Shown here: positions 14,738 to 23,856 of the stretch, piece by piece
How the letters are laid out: every line of letters starts with the position of its first letter
Numbering within the stretch: position 1 is the stretch's first letter
Assembly (NCBI GenBank): GCA_964626495.1
Contig: CAZVFT010000032.1
Span: 1-25,152, forward strand
Origin: JACNLN01 sp964626495
Lineage (GTDB): Bacteria > Fidelibacterota > Marinisomatia > Marinisomatales > CAZVFT01
Length of the DNA stretch: 25,152 bases
Direction: 5' to 3'
Program-made: the position numbers and the translations under genes
The notes under the pieces: model-generated
Told to the model about the DNA's origin: nothing
What the model saw: only the letters and a program-made list of their open reading frames with translations
Database searches by the model: none

Positions 14738-15951
14738 TGGGGAAAATTCCATCCATAAACGAACAAATGGACCTCATTCGTCTAGGAGTAGAGGAGATTA
14801 TCTCTGAAGAAGAACTAATAAAAAAACTGGAGTATGCAAAAGCAAAAGACGAACCTGTCATTGTTAAACTTGGGTGCGATCCAAGCGTACCTGATCTTCA
14901 CATTGGACATGCCATTGTGTTGAGAAAATTGAGACATTTTCAGGATCTTGGACATCAAGCAGTGCTCGTGATTGGAGATTTTACCGGAATGATTGGAGAT
15001 CCGTCTGGGAAAAGTAAAACCCGACCTCAGCTGACATATCAGGAAGTGCGTGAAAATGCAAATACCTACGTAGAACAGGCGTCAGTTATCCTTGATAGAG
15101 ATAAATTAAAGATTGTATTTAACTCAGAATGGTTAGGTGAGATGTCCTTCAAGGATGTCATTACGTTAGCAGGACACTACACCGTTGCCCGTATGTTGGA
15201 AAGGGATGATTTTGAGAATCGTTATAGAAATGGAGTTCCCATTTCCATACACGAATTTTTATATCCACTTGCTCAGGGGATGGATTCGGTAAAACTGAAA
15301 GCTGATGTAGAACTTGGTGGAACGGATCAAAAGTTTAATCTCATTGTAGGGCGAAACCTGCAAAGAGCTTATGATCAAGATCCTCAGGTTATTATTACCA
15401 CCCCTCTTCTTGAGGGGACGGATGGTCTTGAAAAAATGTCCAAATCATATGGGAATTACATTGGAATTACTGAAAGTCCTAATGAGATGTACGGAAAGAC
15501 CATGTCAATTCCTGATATGCTCATAGAACGTTATTTTGAATTCGCTATTGAAGTTTCTCCATCTGAGCTGTCTATAATCAAACAACAGTTAATGGATAAA
15601 TCCGTCAATCCGCGTGATCTAAAACGTCGTTTAGCTCGGGAAATTGTAACGATATATCACTCGGAGAAAGCTGCGTTAGAAGCAGAGAAAGAGTTTGATC
15701 GAATATTTATTTCAAAAGATATTCCTGAATCCATTGAAGAGTATCGGATTGGATCTGAACGAGTTGCTCTGTTGCAGGTAATGATTGATTCGGGGTTAGT
15801 CAATTCAAAACGGGAAGGACGCCGATTAGTGGAACAGGGAGCAGTTAGGTTGGATGGTGAGAAAATAACAGATTTTCACTATACAATCAGTGTCAAGAAG
15901 AAAGTGATTCTCAAGGTTGGAAAACGTCGATTTTTGAGATTGGTACCTTGA
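14737..15951 (+). CDS. tyrS: tyrosyl-tRNA synthetase
   Basis: This is a class I aminoacyl-tRNA synthetase that charges tRNA-Tyr. The 404-residue protein has the HIGH motif in CDPSVPDLHIGHAIVLRKL (HIGH at 55-58), the GDFTGMIGDPSGKSKTRP segment (about 80-97), the tyrosine-pocket stretch QGMDSVKLKADVELGGTDQKFN and a perfect KMSKS (233-237, then YGNYIG). A C-terminal S4 RNA-binding domain covers about 345-404. The opening and the KTRPQLTYQEV context match the TyrZ subfamily better than the E. coli TyrS type. No T-box leader is present, as the gene starts inside the smpB stop codon. Confidence 0.95.
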   Translation: MGKIPSINEQMDLIRLGVEEIISEEELIKKLEYAKAKDEPVIVKLGCDPSVPDLHIGHAIVLRKLRHFQDLGHQAVLVIGDFTGMIGDPSGKSKTRPQLTYQEVRENANTYVEQASVILDRDKLKIVFNSEWLGEMSFKDVITLAGHYTVARMLERDDFENRYRNGVPISIHEFLYPLAQGMDSVKLKADVELGGTDQKFNLIVGRNLQRAYDQDPQVIITTPLLEGTDGLEKMSKSYGNYIGITESPNEMYGKTMSIPDMLIERYFEFAIEVSPSELSIIKQQLMDKSVNPRDLKRRLAREIVTIYHSEKAALEAEKEFDRIFISKDIPESIEEYRIGSERVALLQVMIDSGLVNSKREGRRLVEQGAVRLDGEKITDFHYTISVKKKVILKVGKRRFLRLVP

Positions 15952-15990
15952 ATTATTATTTACTGGAGTGGTATTTTTTAAATTATTTTG

Positions 15991-16040
15991 TATATTTTCT
16001 TGTCGATATTTGATGAATTGAATGTTATTTGAGGAGGTTT
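15991..16040 (+). promoter_or_regulatory. candidate promoter and ribosome-binding site of trxA
   Basis: TTATTTTGTATATTTTC (from about 15984) resembles the TATATT boxes seen before other genes here. GAGGAGG (16031-16037) sits four bases before the trxA ATG and is one of the strongest ribosome-binding sites in the window. The upstream half of the promoter is not clear. Confidence 0.35.
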
Positions 16041-16041
16041 T

Positions 16042-16371
16042 ATGAGTCAAAATACGCTCGAATTTAATGATGCAAACTTTGAGCAAGAGGTAATTCAGTC
16101 TAATGTACCAGTTCTTGTGGATTTTTGGGCTGAATGGTGTGGTCCGTGCAAGGTAATCGGCCCCATTGTGGAAGAAATTGCCACAGAATATAAAGGTAAA
16201 GCGAAAGTGGGGAAGTTAAACGTGGATTTAAACCGGAACATAGCAATGCAATACGGAATACGTGGCATACCGACGCTACTCACATTTAGTAATGGTACTG
16301 TTTCGGACCAGATTGTCGGTGCGGTGTCGAAAAATAACATCACCAAAATGTTAGATAGGGTGATAAAATAA
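16042..16371 (+). CDS. trxA: thioredoxin
   Basis: Thioredoxin is the cytoplasmic disulfide reductant for ribonucleotide reductase, peroxiredoxins and other clients. The 109-residue protein has the canonical redox centre WCGPC (32-36; Cys33 and Cys36) within VLVDFWAEWCGPCKVIGPI, and the cis-proline loop RGIPTLLTF. It is a standard TrxA with no extra domain and no signal peptide. The trxB ATG follows its stop codon directly, so the pair should be co-transcribed and the product is reduced by its neighbour. Confidence 0.95.
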   Translation: MSQNTLEFNDANFEQEVIQSNVPVLVDFWAEWCGPCKVIGPIVEEIATEYKGKAKVGKLNVDLNRNIAMQYGIRGIPTLLTFSNGTVSDQIVGAVSKNNITKMLDRVIK

Positions 16372-17301
16372 ATGGACGTAAGAAAGGTCATTATTATTGG
16401 TTCGGGTCCCGCTGGATTAACAGCGGCAATATACACAGCCCGAGCAAATATGAGTCCCCTTCTTTTTGAGGGGGATCAACCCGGTGGACAACTAACGATA
16501 ACTACGGAAGTAGAGAATTATCCTGGTTTTCCTGAAGGTATTATGGGTCCCGAAATAATGGAGCTATTTAAAAATCAGGCGATACGGTTTGGGACTGATG
16601 TTTTATTTAAACAAGTTACCAGGGTTGACCTTTCTGAAAGGCCATTTAAAGTATGGGTAGGTAATGAACTTTATAAATCAGAAACACTCATAATTGCTAC
16701 GGGAGCAAGCGCAAAATTATTGGGTCTGGAGTCGGAGAAAAGATTTATGGGAAAGGGTGTTTCTGCTTGTGCTACGTGCGATGGATTTTTCTATCAAGGT
16801 AAGGAAGTCCTCGTGGTTGGGGGCGGTGATGCCGCTATGGAAGAGGCGATCTTTTTAACTAAATTTGCCTCTAAGGTATCCATTGTCCATCGCAGAGATG
16901 AGCTTAGGGCTTCAAAAATTATGCAGGAAAGGGTTTTTCAAAACCCCAAGATTAATATTATCTGGAATGCTGTCGTTGAAGAAGTGGTTGGGAAAGAAAA
17001 TACTGGTGTAACAGGTGTTATTCTACGGGATACGGTAACAAATGAGACTCGTGATGTGAATTGTGACGGTCTGTTTTTCGCTCTCGGTCATGTTCCCAAT
17101 ACATCCCTTTTTAAGGGACAACTGGATATGGATTCCAGAGGTTATATTATCACGAAAGACGGTTCGACTAAAACCTCAGTTGAGGGTGTGTTTTCAGCTG
17201 GGGATGTTCAGGATTATATTTACCGACAAGCCATCACTGCAGCAGGAAGTGGCTGTATGGCAGCTTTAGACGCTGAACGTTGGCTTGAAGTCCAACAATA
17301 G
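16372..17301 (+). CDS. trxB: thioredoxin reductase (NADPH)
   Basis: TrxB is a flavoprotein that passes electrons from NADPH to thioredoxin. The 309-residue low-molecular-weight form shows FAD-binding GSGPAG (10-15), the redox pair in SACATCDG (Cys133 and Cys136) and the NADPH-binding GGGDAA (150-155). HRRDELRA (173-180) favours the NADPH 2'-phosphate. The second FAD motif is GVFSAGDVQDYIYRQAITAAGSGCMAALDAERWL near the end. The gene begins directly after the trxA stop, so trxA-trxB is a complete electron-transfer module. Confidence 0.96.
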   Translation: MDVRKVIIIGSGPAGLTAAIYTARANMSPLLFEGDQPGGQLTITTEVENYPGFPEGIMGPEIMELFKNQAIRFGTDVLFKQVTRVDLSERPFKVWVGNELYKSETLIIATGASAKLLGLESEKRFMGKGVSACATCDGFFYQGKEVLVVGGGDAAMEEAIFLTKFASKVSIVHRRDELRASKIMQERVFQNPKINIIWNAVVEEVVGKENTGVTGVILRDTVTNETRDVNCDGLFFALGHVPNTSLFKGQLDMDSRGYIITKDGSTKTSVEGVFSAGDVQDYIYRQAITAAGSGCMAALDAERWLEVQQ

Positions 17302-17392
17302 CTCTTCTCTTTACCCCCCATACCTTGTAATACAACCGATATGATTCTGTTGAATAAAAAATCATGTATACAAGTTTAAGAAGGAGAGTATT

Positions 17393-18058
17393 ATGAATAG
17401 AATTCAAGTGCCAATTTTTGAATTGAAAAATGTAACGGTTGCCTACAATGATAGAATTGCTTTGAAAATTTCCAACTTTAAGTTCCATCGGGGTACGATT
17501 TATGGTGTCGTTGGACGTACAGGTTCTGGGAAAACCACCCTGCTTAAAGCACTTACTGGTAGGCTTGTTCCTACCGAGGGTCAGGTATTTTATGAGAAAG
17601 ATCCTTATCAGAAAAGCTGGCTGGGGAAAGTAAAATTTCCCAAAGATATCAGTGTTCTTGATGAGGTTGATAGGTATAAAGGAAAAGTTCGTGATTTTTT
17701 CAGCGCAAATGTTCCAGAAAAATGTGAAGAAATTAAACAAAATTACTTCAATAAACCTCGCCATTCGAGTGAGTGGGATCTCCTGATGGATGAGCTTTCG
17801 TCTGGATTACGGTATCGGGTTCATCTCATTTCTGTTATAGAATCAGACCCGAAAGTACTGGTCATTGACGATTATGGGATGAACTTTGATACGAAACTCA
17901 AAAGGGAGTTCAACCGACGAATTCTAAACACTGTAAAATCAAGGGGAACGACGGTGATTCTATCCACTACTGAGGCCAATTCTCTTCGGAATTTTGCAAC
18001 TGTGGTAGTTTATTTGGATAATGGACATATTTCAAAGGTTCGATCTTATAAAAAATAA
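17393..18058 (+). CDS. orphan ABC-type ATPase with altered catalytic residues
   Basis: The 221-residue protein has a clear Walker A, GRTGSGKTT (41-49), a signature-like LSSGLR (135-140) and a Walker B strand VLVIDD (155-160). Three key positions differ from transport ATPases. The Q-loop position after the FP turn is lysine (K84 in FPKDISVL), the catalytic glutamate after Walker B is Asp160, and the switch histidine is threonine (T193 in STTE). It should bind ATP but may hydrolyse it slowly or not at all. No permease or substrate-binding gene lies beside it; the neighbours are trxB and a deacetylase-family gene. A good AAGGAGAG box precedes the ATG. The role is unknown. Confidence 0.8.
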   Translation: MNRIQVPIFELKNVTVAYNDRIALKISNFKFHRGTIYGVVGRTGSGKTTLLKALTGRLVPTEGQVFYEKDPYQKSWLGKVKFPKDISVLDEVDRYKGKVRDFFSANVPEKCEEIKQNYFNKPRHSSEWDLLMDELSSGLRYRVHLISVIESDPKVLVIDDYGMNFDTKLKREFNRRILNTVKSRGTTVILSTTEANSLRNFATVVVYLDNGHISKVRSYKK

Positions 18059-18073
18059 ATCGTTCTTTTTATT

Positions 18074-19030
18074 ATGTCCCCGAATAGAACAGGTTTTATC
18101 TATACTCTAGATTACCTCAACCATCTGACAGGGACAGGGCATCCTGAGTCTCCACAGAGACTTACATCAATTGTCAACCGGTTACAGAAATCTCCTATGT
18201 GGAAAAAACTGGAATGGATTTCTCCAACCTCAGCCAATCATGAAATTCTTAAATTAGTTCATCCTGATTATTATCTTAAGCATGTTAAAGCAACTTGTGA
18301 AAAGGGTTACTCATACCTTGATTCTGGAGATACGGGAATCTGTATTGATTCCTACAGGGTTGCGTTGTTGGCGGCGGGAGGTATGGCGGAAGCGGTTGAT
18401 GGTCTCTTTACAGGGAAGCTAAACACCGCTTTTTGTGCCGTTAGACCTCCAGGACATCACGCAGAAGTTGATACAGCTATGGGATTTTGTTTATTCAACA
18501 ACGTAGCTATAGCTGCTCGCTATGCCCAATCCCATTATGAAATCCAGAAAGTATTGATTCTCGATTGGGATGTTCATCATGGAAATGGTACGCAACATAT
18601 TTTTGAAAGAGATCCAAATGTTTTTTATATTAGTATTCATCAATACCCCTTCTATCCGGGTACAGGTAGTCAGGAGGAAACTGGCTACGGGGAAGGATTG
18701 GGAACCACCACCAATTTTCCATTATCAGTAGGATGTGGAGATAAAGAGTATCTGGATATATTTCAGAATAAGATTCCTGATATTGTAATGAAATTTTCCC
18801 CTGAATTGATTATTTTATCGGCGGGATTCGATGCACATCAGCTCGATCCTATAGCAGGTATGGAACTTTCCACGGATGCGTATCGTGAAATGAGTCAAAT
18901 TATGGTCAAACTTGCCAATGAAGTTTCAAACGGGAAATTGCTCTCCAGTTTGGAAGGAGGATATAATTTATCCGCTTTGGCTGAAAGCGTGGAAGTACAC
19001 CTGATGTCACTCGGTCAGTATGATGAATAG
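18074..19030 (+). CDS. histone deacetylase family protein (zinc-dependent amidohydrolase)
   Basis: Bacterial members of the HDAC/AcuC/acetylpolyamine amidohydrolase family remove acetyl groups from small amines or proteins. The 318-residue protein keeps the full active site: RPPGHHAE (124-131, with the two catalytic histidines 128 and 129), DWDVHHGNGTQ (164-174, zinc ligands Asp166 and His168), SAGFDAHQLDP (zinc ligand Asp253) and the late tyrosine in SLEGGYN. The opening HPESPQR is also typical. The natural substrate cannot be read from sequence. The ATG lies 15 bases after the ABC-type gene, and the gene ends 11 bases inside the PspC-type gene, suggesting co-expression. Confidence 0.9.
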   Translation: MSPNRTGFIYTLDYLNHLTGTGHPESPQRLTSIVNRLQKSPMWKKLEWISPTSANHEILKLVHPDYYLKHVKATCEKGYSYLDSGDTGICIDSYRVALLAAGGMAEAVDGLFTGKLNTAFCAVRPPGHHAEVDTAMGFCLFNNVAIAARYAQSHYEIQKVLILDWDVHHGNGTQHIFERDPNVFYISIHQYPFYPGTGSQEETGYGEGLGTTTNFPLSVGCGDKEYLDIFQNKIPDIVMKFSPELIILSAGFDAHQLDPIAGMELSTDAYREMSQIMVKLANEVSNGKLLSSLEGGYNLSALAESVEVHLMSLGQYDE

Positions 19031-19637
19031 TTATAAGAAATTATCCAAATCTTTGGATGATCGAGTCATTGCTGGGGTATGTGGTGGTATTGCTGAATAT
19101 TTCGATATTGATTCAAAGATTGTTCGAATTATCTGGTTCCTTTTTACTCTTTTTAGTGGATCTGGAATTATTGCATACCTCATTGGTATGGTCATCATTC
19201 CAGAAGCTAAAGGAACCAAAAAGGATCATAGACGCTCTACAGTATGGATACCAATAATTATTCTTTTTACTTTATTTTTTATCGTTCAACATCACCATTT
19301 CTTTCAACTGTTTTGGAACCAAATCTGGAAATTTATGGGGAGTTGGATAATTTCAATCATATTATTGTTGGGAGCTGGTTATTATTTCTACATTCGTAAA
19401 CCTGAGCTATTTAAAAAGGGAGACTATTCTCAAGTCAAGTCAGCCCTGCATTTATCTTCCACCGATCGAAAAATATCAGGTGTCTGTGGCGGAGTAGCAG
19501 AGTATTTTGATGTTGATCCGACGATAGTACGTTTTATATGGCTGTTTGGTACTTTTGTTAGCAGTGGAGTTGTATTAATACTGTATATTGTTTTGGCGAT
19601 CTTCCTGCGTCCGAAACCCGCACAGGAAGAGGTGTAA
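19020..19637 (+). CDS. protein with two PspC domains and central membrane segments
   Basis: The 205-residue protein has two PspC-type domains. The first is YKKLSKSLDDRVIAGVCGGIAEYFDIDSKIVRIIWFL (about 5-42, with its own hydrophobic hairpin to about 63). The second is STDRKISGVCGGVAEYFDVDPTIVRFIWLFGTF (about 147-179, ending with another hydrophobic stretch). Between them are two membrane-like segments (about 74-90 and 108-128). PspC domains are linked to envelope-stress signalling (phage shock response), but no other psp gene is present here. Two ATG codons in tandem (19020 and 19023) are both possible starts. It overlaps the HDAC-family gene and is seven bases from gpmI. Confidence 0.85.
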   Translation: MMNSYKKLSKSLDDRVIAGVCGGIAEYFDIDSKIVRIIWFLFTLFSGSGIIAYLIGMVIIPEAKGTKKDHRRSTVWIPIIILFTLFFIVQHHHFFQLFWNQIWKFMGSWIISIILLLGAGYYFYIRKPELFKKGDYSQVKSALHLSSTDRKISGVCGGVAEYFDVDPTIVRFIWLFGTFVSSGVVLILYIVLAIFLRPKPAQEEV

Positions 19638-19644
19638 CTAAGCC

Positions 19645-21171
19645 ATGAAATTTATTTTAATCATTATTGATGGATTAGGACTGCGGAATGAATCTGAAGC
19701 TAATGCTTTCAAAATTGCGAAAACCCCCGTTCTGGATGATCTAATAGAGAACTATCCATGTTCCCGGTTGGAAACCTCTGGTTTAGCGGTTGGACTTCCT
19801 GATGGAGTAATGGGAAATTCTGAAGTGGGACATATGACAATTGGAGCAGGTCGGATTGTTAAACAGGATCTTGTGAGGATCAATCATTCAATCGAAAAAA
19901 ACCAGTTCAAAGATATACCTGAATTCATTGACCTGTTAAATTATGTGAAATCCAACGGAGTGAACTTACATCTTATCGGTCTTTTATCTGATGGTGGTGT
20001 GCATAGCCATATCAATCATCTATTTTCTCTCCTCTCGATAATACGAGAAAACGGAATAGATAGGGTCTTTCTTCACGCCATTACCGACGGTAGAGATACC
20101 TCTCCAACAGCCGGCATTGGTTATGTTGAGGAAACTATTGAGAAAATGACTTTTCTGAAAACTGGGGAATTAGCAACAATTATGGGCAGGTATTACGCTA
20201 TGGATCGTGACAGGCGTTGGGATCGGACCCAGATTGCCTTCAATGCCATGAGAAAAGGTGCTGGGAAAATAACAAAAGACCCACTGAAAGCCATACGTGA
20301 TTCATATGCTGATGGAATAACCGACGAATTCATTAAACCAATCATCATTAAAAACGGAAATGGGAAGATACATTCCATCAATGATGATGATGCTTTTCTT
20401 ATGTTTAATTTCCGAGCAGATCGAATGAGACAAATAACGAAAAGTTTGGGGGATGCGGATTTCCTAGAATTTGATCATAATGATCTGCCAGTATTTTGTA
20501 CAACAATGTCCTCGTATGATGATCGTTTTCCATTCCCTGTGCTTTTTCCTCCCATATCATTGAAAAATATTTTCCCCGAGATACTGGCACAGGAGAAATA
20601 TCGGCAACTCCGAATTGCAGAGACTGAAAAATATGCTCATGTAACCTATTTTTTCAATGGTGGAGAGGAGACACCGTTTCTAAATGAAGATCATATTTTG
20701 GTTTCTTCTCCCAAAGTAGCAACGTATGATCTTCAGCCTGAAATGAGTGCCCCAGAAGTGGCAAAAAAAGTTTTGAATGCTATCAAATCTGATCGTTACG
20801 ATTGCATCATTATGAATTTTGCCAATCCTGATATGGTAGGGCATACAGGAAGTCTGAACGCTGCCATTACCGCTATTGAAACCATTGACCAATCCCTTGC
20901 GGAAATCTTGAATGCCGTGAAGGAGAAAGGAGGAGCAATTTTCCTCACATCCGATCACGGTAATCTTGAAGAAATGGTAGATAGTTCCACTGGTGAAATT
21001 CATACAGCCCATACGCTTAATAAGGTGCCTTTTGTAGTTTTAGACCCTGAAGACAATTACAACTTGCTTCTTGAGGGCAGATTATCAGATATTGCTCCCA
21101 CTATTTTAGATTATTTAGGTATTCCGATTCCGAAAGAAATGACAGGAAACACACTTTTGGAGAGAAAATGA
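19645..21171 (+). CDS. gpmI: 2,3-bisphosphoglycerate-independent phosphoglycerate mutase
   Basis: This enzyme interconverts 3- and 2-phosphoglycerate in glycolysis and gluconeogenesis using two metal ions and a phosphoserine intermediate. The 508-residue length is typical. Motifs include IIIDGLGLR (6-14, metal ligand Asp9), GNSEVGHM with catalytic Ser59, HAITDGRDTSP, GRYYAMDRDRRWDR, FNFRADRMRQ, YFFNGGEE, NFANPDMVGHTG and TSDHGNLE. Near the end IHTAHTLNKVPFV stands where many homologues have T-H-T-T-N-x-V-P, a modest change. Its last four bases overlap the rfaE1 start (ATGA), so the glycolytic gene is coupled to an envelope-sugar gene. Confidence 0.95.
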   Translation: MKFILIIIDGLGLRNESEANAFKIAKTPVLDDLIENYPCSRLETSGLAVGLPDGVMGNSEVGHMTIGAGRIVKQDLVRINHSIEKNQFKDIPEFIDLLNYVKSNGVNLHLIGLLSDGGVHSHINHLFSLLSIIRENGIDRVFLHAITDGRDTSPTAGIGYVEETIEKMTFLKTGELATIMGRYYAMDRDRRWDRTQIAFNAMRKGAGKITKDPLKAIRDSYADGITDEFIKPIIIKNGNGKIHSINDDDAFLMFNFRADRMRQITKSLGDADFLEFDHNDLPVFCTTMSSYDDRFPFPVLFPPISLKNIFPEILAQEKYRQLRIAETEKYAHVTYFFNGGEETPFLNEDHILVSSPKVATYDLQPEMSAPEVAKKVLNAIKSDRYDCIIMNFANPDMVGHTGSLNAAITAIETIDQSLAEILNAVKEKGGAIFLTSDHGNLEEMVDSSTGEIHTAHTLNKVPFVVLDPEDNYNLLLEGRLSDIAPTILDYLGIPIPKEMTGNTLLERK

Positions 21172-22151
21172 AAGTTACAAGATACAAACAGTTAGAAAAG
21201 GGATTTTCTCAGCAGAGAATTCTGGTGGTTGGTGATTTGATGTTGGATAATTATCTCTGGGGAAAAGCGACAAGAATTTCACCTGAAGCTCCTGTGCCTA
21301 TCGTACACATTGAATCGTCCAGCAGCAATCCTGGCGGCGCAGGCAATGTTGCTTGCAATCTGGCAAACTTTGGCGCAAATGTGATGATTTTCGGTATTGT
21401 CGGTGATGATCAGAATGGAACTATTTTGAAAAATATATTCTCTGAAAACAGCATTGATGATAGTGGAATTATTGTAGATCCTTCAAGACCAACCACTGTC
21501 AAAACGCGCATCATTGCCCACAGTCAACAGGTTGTAAGGGCGGATTGGGAGGTTTATACCCCCTTGAGTGATGAACTGATTCGTGTGGTGTTGGAATCTA
21601 TCCATAAGAAAATCAATGATTGTGATGCCCTTATTCTGGAGGATTATAATAAGGGGTTATTTAACCAGGAGTTGATCAATAGTGTGATTGAAATCTGCCG
21701 TCAGCATTCGATTCCCATTTATGTCGATCCCAAAATCAACAATTTTTTAGATTATCGAGGTGTAACTCTAATCAAGCCTAATCTTCAGGAAGCTGCAACG
21801 GTATTGAATTTTAAAATTGAGGATGAGGAAAAATTTTTAGAAGGTGGGCAGAAATTGTTAGAAAAGTTAGGTTGTGAGATGGTACTTATCACGAGAGGTG
21901 AAAAGGGAATGACCCTCTTTGATTCAACAGGGTATCATCATATTTCCACAAAGGCTCGAAAAGTTCACGATGTATCGGGAGCTGGGGATACTGTCATTGC
22001 GATTTTCTGCCTTGCTCATATATCAGGAGCTTCCGGTATGGAAGCAACTACACTGGCAAACTATGCTGCAGGTAGAGTTTGTGAAGAAGTAGGCGTAGTT
22101 CCTATCTCAAAAGAAAAGCTACACGAAATTATCGTGCACCACAATTCCTGA
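21168..22151 (+). CDS. rfaE1: D-glycero-beta-D-manno-heptose-7-phosphate kinase (kinase-only HldE/RfaE1)
   Basis: The enzyme phosphorylates heptose 7-phosphate to the 1,7-bisphosphate in the ADP-heptose route for lipopolysaccharide core. The 327-residue PfkB-family protein matches the N-terminal kinase half of HldE: VVGDLMLDNYLWGKATRISPEAPVPIV (about 20-46), NPGGAGNVACNLANFGA (about 54-70), KTRIIAHSQQVVRAD and the catalytic VSGAGDTVIA with Asp274. The nucleotidyltransferase half is absent, so the second step would need a separate gene elsewhere. A GGAG box precedes the ATG. Its presence suggests an outer membrane with heptose-containing glycolipid, although other PfkB sugar kinases are an alternative. 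Confidence 0.88.
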   Translation: MKVTRYKQLEKGFSQQRILVVGDLMLDNYLWGKATRISPEAPVPIVHIESSSSNPGGAGNVACNLANFGANVMIFGIVGDDQNGTILKNIFSENSIDDSGIIVDPSRPTTVKTRIIAHSQQVVRADWEVYTPLSDELIRVVLESIHKKINDCDALILEDYNKGLFNQELINSVIEICRQHSIPIYVDPKINNFLDYRGVTLIKPNLQEAATVLNFKIEDEEKFLEGGQKLLEKLGCEMVLITRGEKGMTLFDSTGYHHISTKARKVHDVSGAGDTVIAIFCLAHISGASGMEATTLANYAAGRVCEEVGVVPISKEKLHEIIVHHNS

Positions 22152-22158
22152 GTTAACA

Positions 22159-23856
22159 TTGGTACGAATATCCCGTCTAATTATTTTTCCTCTTTTTTGC
22201 CTTTGTTATCCTTTTACAACCTTTTCTCAGAAAAATATCAAATATGATCCATGGGATTGGATAACGTATAGGAACAGTTCTTACATTACCTCCATCAGTG
22301 AGGGCAATGAATTTATCTATTTTGGGAGTAATGGAGGGATTTTAAGATACCATCTTTTTGGGAGATTCTGGGCTGATCCCATAACCTCCTCACAAGGATT
22401 AGCCAGCGACAATATCACAGCGGTATATTATGATTTTACCACAAATCTTTTATGGGGAGCTTCTCAAAAGGGATTGAATTATTCTTTAGATAGTGGTCGA
22501 AGCTGGGAACTGGTGAATCGGGAAATTCTTGGGTTGAGACCCGGTGAAAAAATTGTTGGAATTGGCTCCAGTCCTAATTATCTATGGCTGTTAACCACCA
22601 GTCAGATAATGAAAGTTGATCATCTGTCGGGATACCTTATCGAGCCTTATTCCAATATAGAAGGCTACGACGTAAACTGGGGCAGTTCTCTTCTAAATGA
22701 TTTTTCGAACATCCCGTCGTATTTAAATGATTTTACAGCTACTAATGGCTGGATAAATGCATCAGGTATATTACATGGACCACATTTTGAAGAAGCCGTT
22801 ATATCAACACTTTATGCAGATCGGTTCGGAGATATCTGGCTTGGATGTTGGGGAGGTCCAGCATTCTATGGTGATTCAAATATGGAGCAATTAACGCCGA
22901 TACCGACAGGGTTGGCTCAGACTAGTGTTCAAATGATACTGAAACAGAATAATGGTTTTTGGATTGGAGGGATTACAGATAATCCTCAAACATCAGGAAT
23001 TACGTACATTGAGTTTGATCGGGGTATCTGGGAAAAGTATCGCTGGGGGATTGAATTCCATCAGGGTGGTGACCAAATTCTCTGCGGATTATCTATTGAG
23101 GAGGAAATATGGTTTGGGCTTGCTGATGGGATTCTAATCTATGATGAAAGTGAAAATGACTGGTTTCATCTGAGTGAATTGAAGGGACTTCCAGATGAAC
23201 ATATTTCTTGTATTGACTATGATGGGAATTATGTCTATGTGGGTACTCCTAAAGGTATAGTGAAGTTTGTTCCAAAAACCCGAGTGAAGAAACAGTGGAT
23301 TCTTGAAAATATTTTAAGACATATAAACATTTATGACATACACTGGGATGGAATAAATCTTTGGATTTCCGCTGAAACTGGGTTGATTCGATGGCTGCCT
23401 GATGAAGAGGAGATTACAGTATATGGTATAAGTGGGGAAGATATTTTCCCTGTTGATCCGTTTACTAATAAGAAATCAATTGGTATGATATCTCCAATTA
23501 CAGCTATAGCATCTTTCGACAGTATTGTCTATTTTGGAGATGAAAACGGTATTCTCGCTTTTGATAACAATCGGGAATATTGGAATCGTTATACAGGAAA
23601 ATCACAATTGATTGATCAATATATTAATGCTATAACCGTGTTGGAAAATCCAGATAAAATAGGTAAAATGATGTGGTTTGGAACCAATAGTGGCGCTATT
23701 CTCTTTGATGTGGAGTCAGACCGAATTCACCGATTTCGAAAGAAGGATGGGTTGCCATCAAATGTAGTAACCTCTATTGTCATTGATAGTGATCTTGTCT
23801 GGTTAGGAACCCCCGGTGGATTGGTGAAATTCAAGTGGACAAAATATCTGAAATGA
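22159..23856 (+). CDS. secreted beta-propeller protein of two-component-regulator (Reg_prop) type
   Basis: The 565-residue protein begins with a signal peptide (about 1-23, RLIIFPLFCLCYPFTTFSQ) and then repeats a propeller-like unit, visible as FIYFGSNGGILRYHL, LLWGASQKGLNYSL, DIWLGCWGG, EIWFGLADGILIYDE, YVYVGTPKGIVKF, NLWISAETGLIRW, VYFGDENGILAFD, MMWFGTNSGAILFD and LVWLGTPGGLVKF. These resemble the Reg_prop repeats of hybrid two-component sensors, but there is no kinase, transmembrane or sorting domain, so it is a stand-alone propeller. The start is TTG at 22159, seven bases after rfaE1, with no clear ribosome-binding site. Its end overlaps the GWxTD gene (ATGA). Function unknown; a binding or scaffold role at the cell surface is inference. 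Confidence 0.82.
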   Translation: MVRISRLIIFPLFCLCYPFTTFSQKNIKYDPWDWITYRNSSYITSISEGNEFIYFGSNGGILRYHLFGRFWADPITSSQGLASDNITAVYYDFTTNLLWGASQKGLNYSLDSGRSWELVNREILGLRPGEKIVGIGSSPNYLWLLTTSQIMKVDHLSGYLIEPYSNIEGYDVNWGSSLLNDFSNIPSYLNDFTATNGWINASGILHGPHFEEAVISTLYADRFGDIWLGCWGGPAFYGDSNMEQLTPIPTGLAQTSVQMILKQNNGFWIGGITDNPQTSGITYIEFDRGIWEKYRWGIEFHQGGDQILCGLSIEEEIWFGLADGILIYDESENDWFHLSELKGLPDEHISCIDYDGNYVYVGTPKGIVKFVPKTRVKKQWILENILRHINIYDIHWDGINLWISAETGLIRWLPDEEEITVYGISGEDIFPVDPFTNKKSIGMISPITAIASFDSIVYFGDENGILAFDNNREYWNRYTGKSQLIDQYINAITVLENPDKIGKMMWFGTNSGAILFDVESDRIHRFRKKDGLPSNVVTSIVIDSDLVWLGTPGGLVKFKWTKYLK

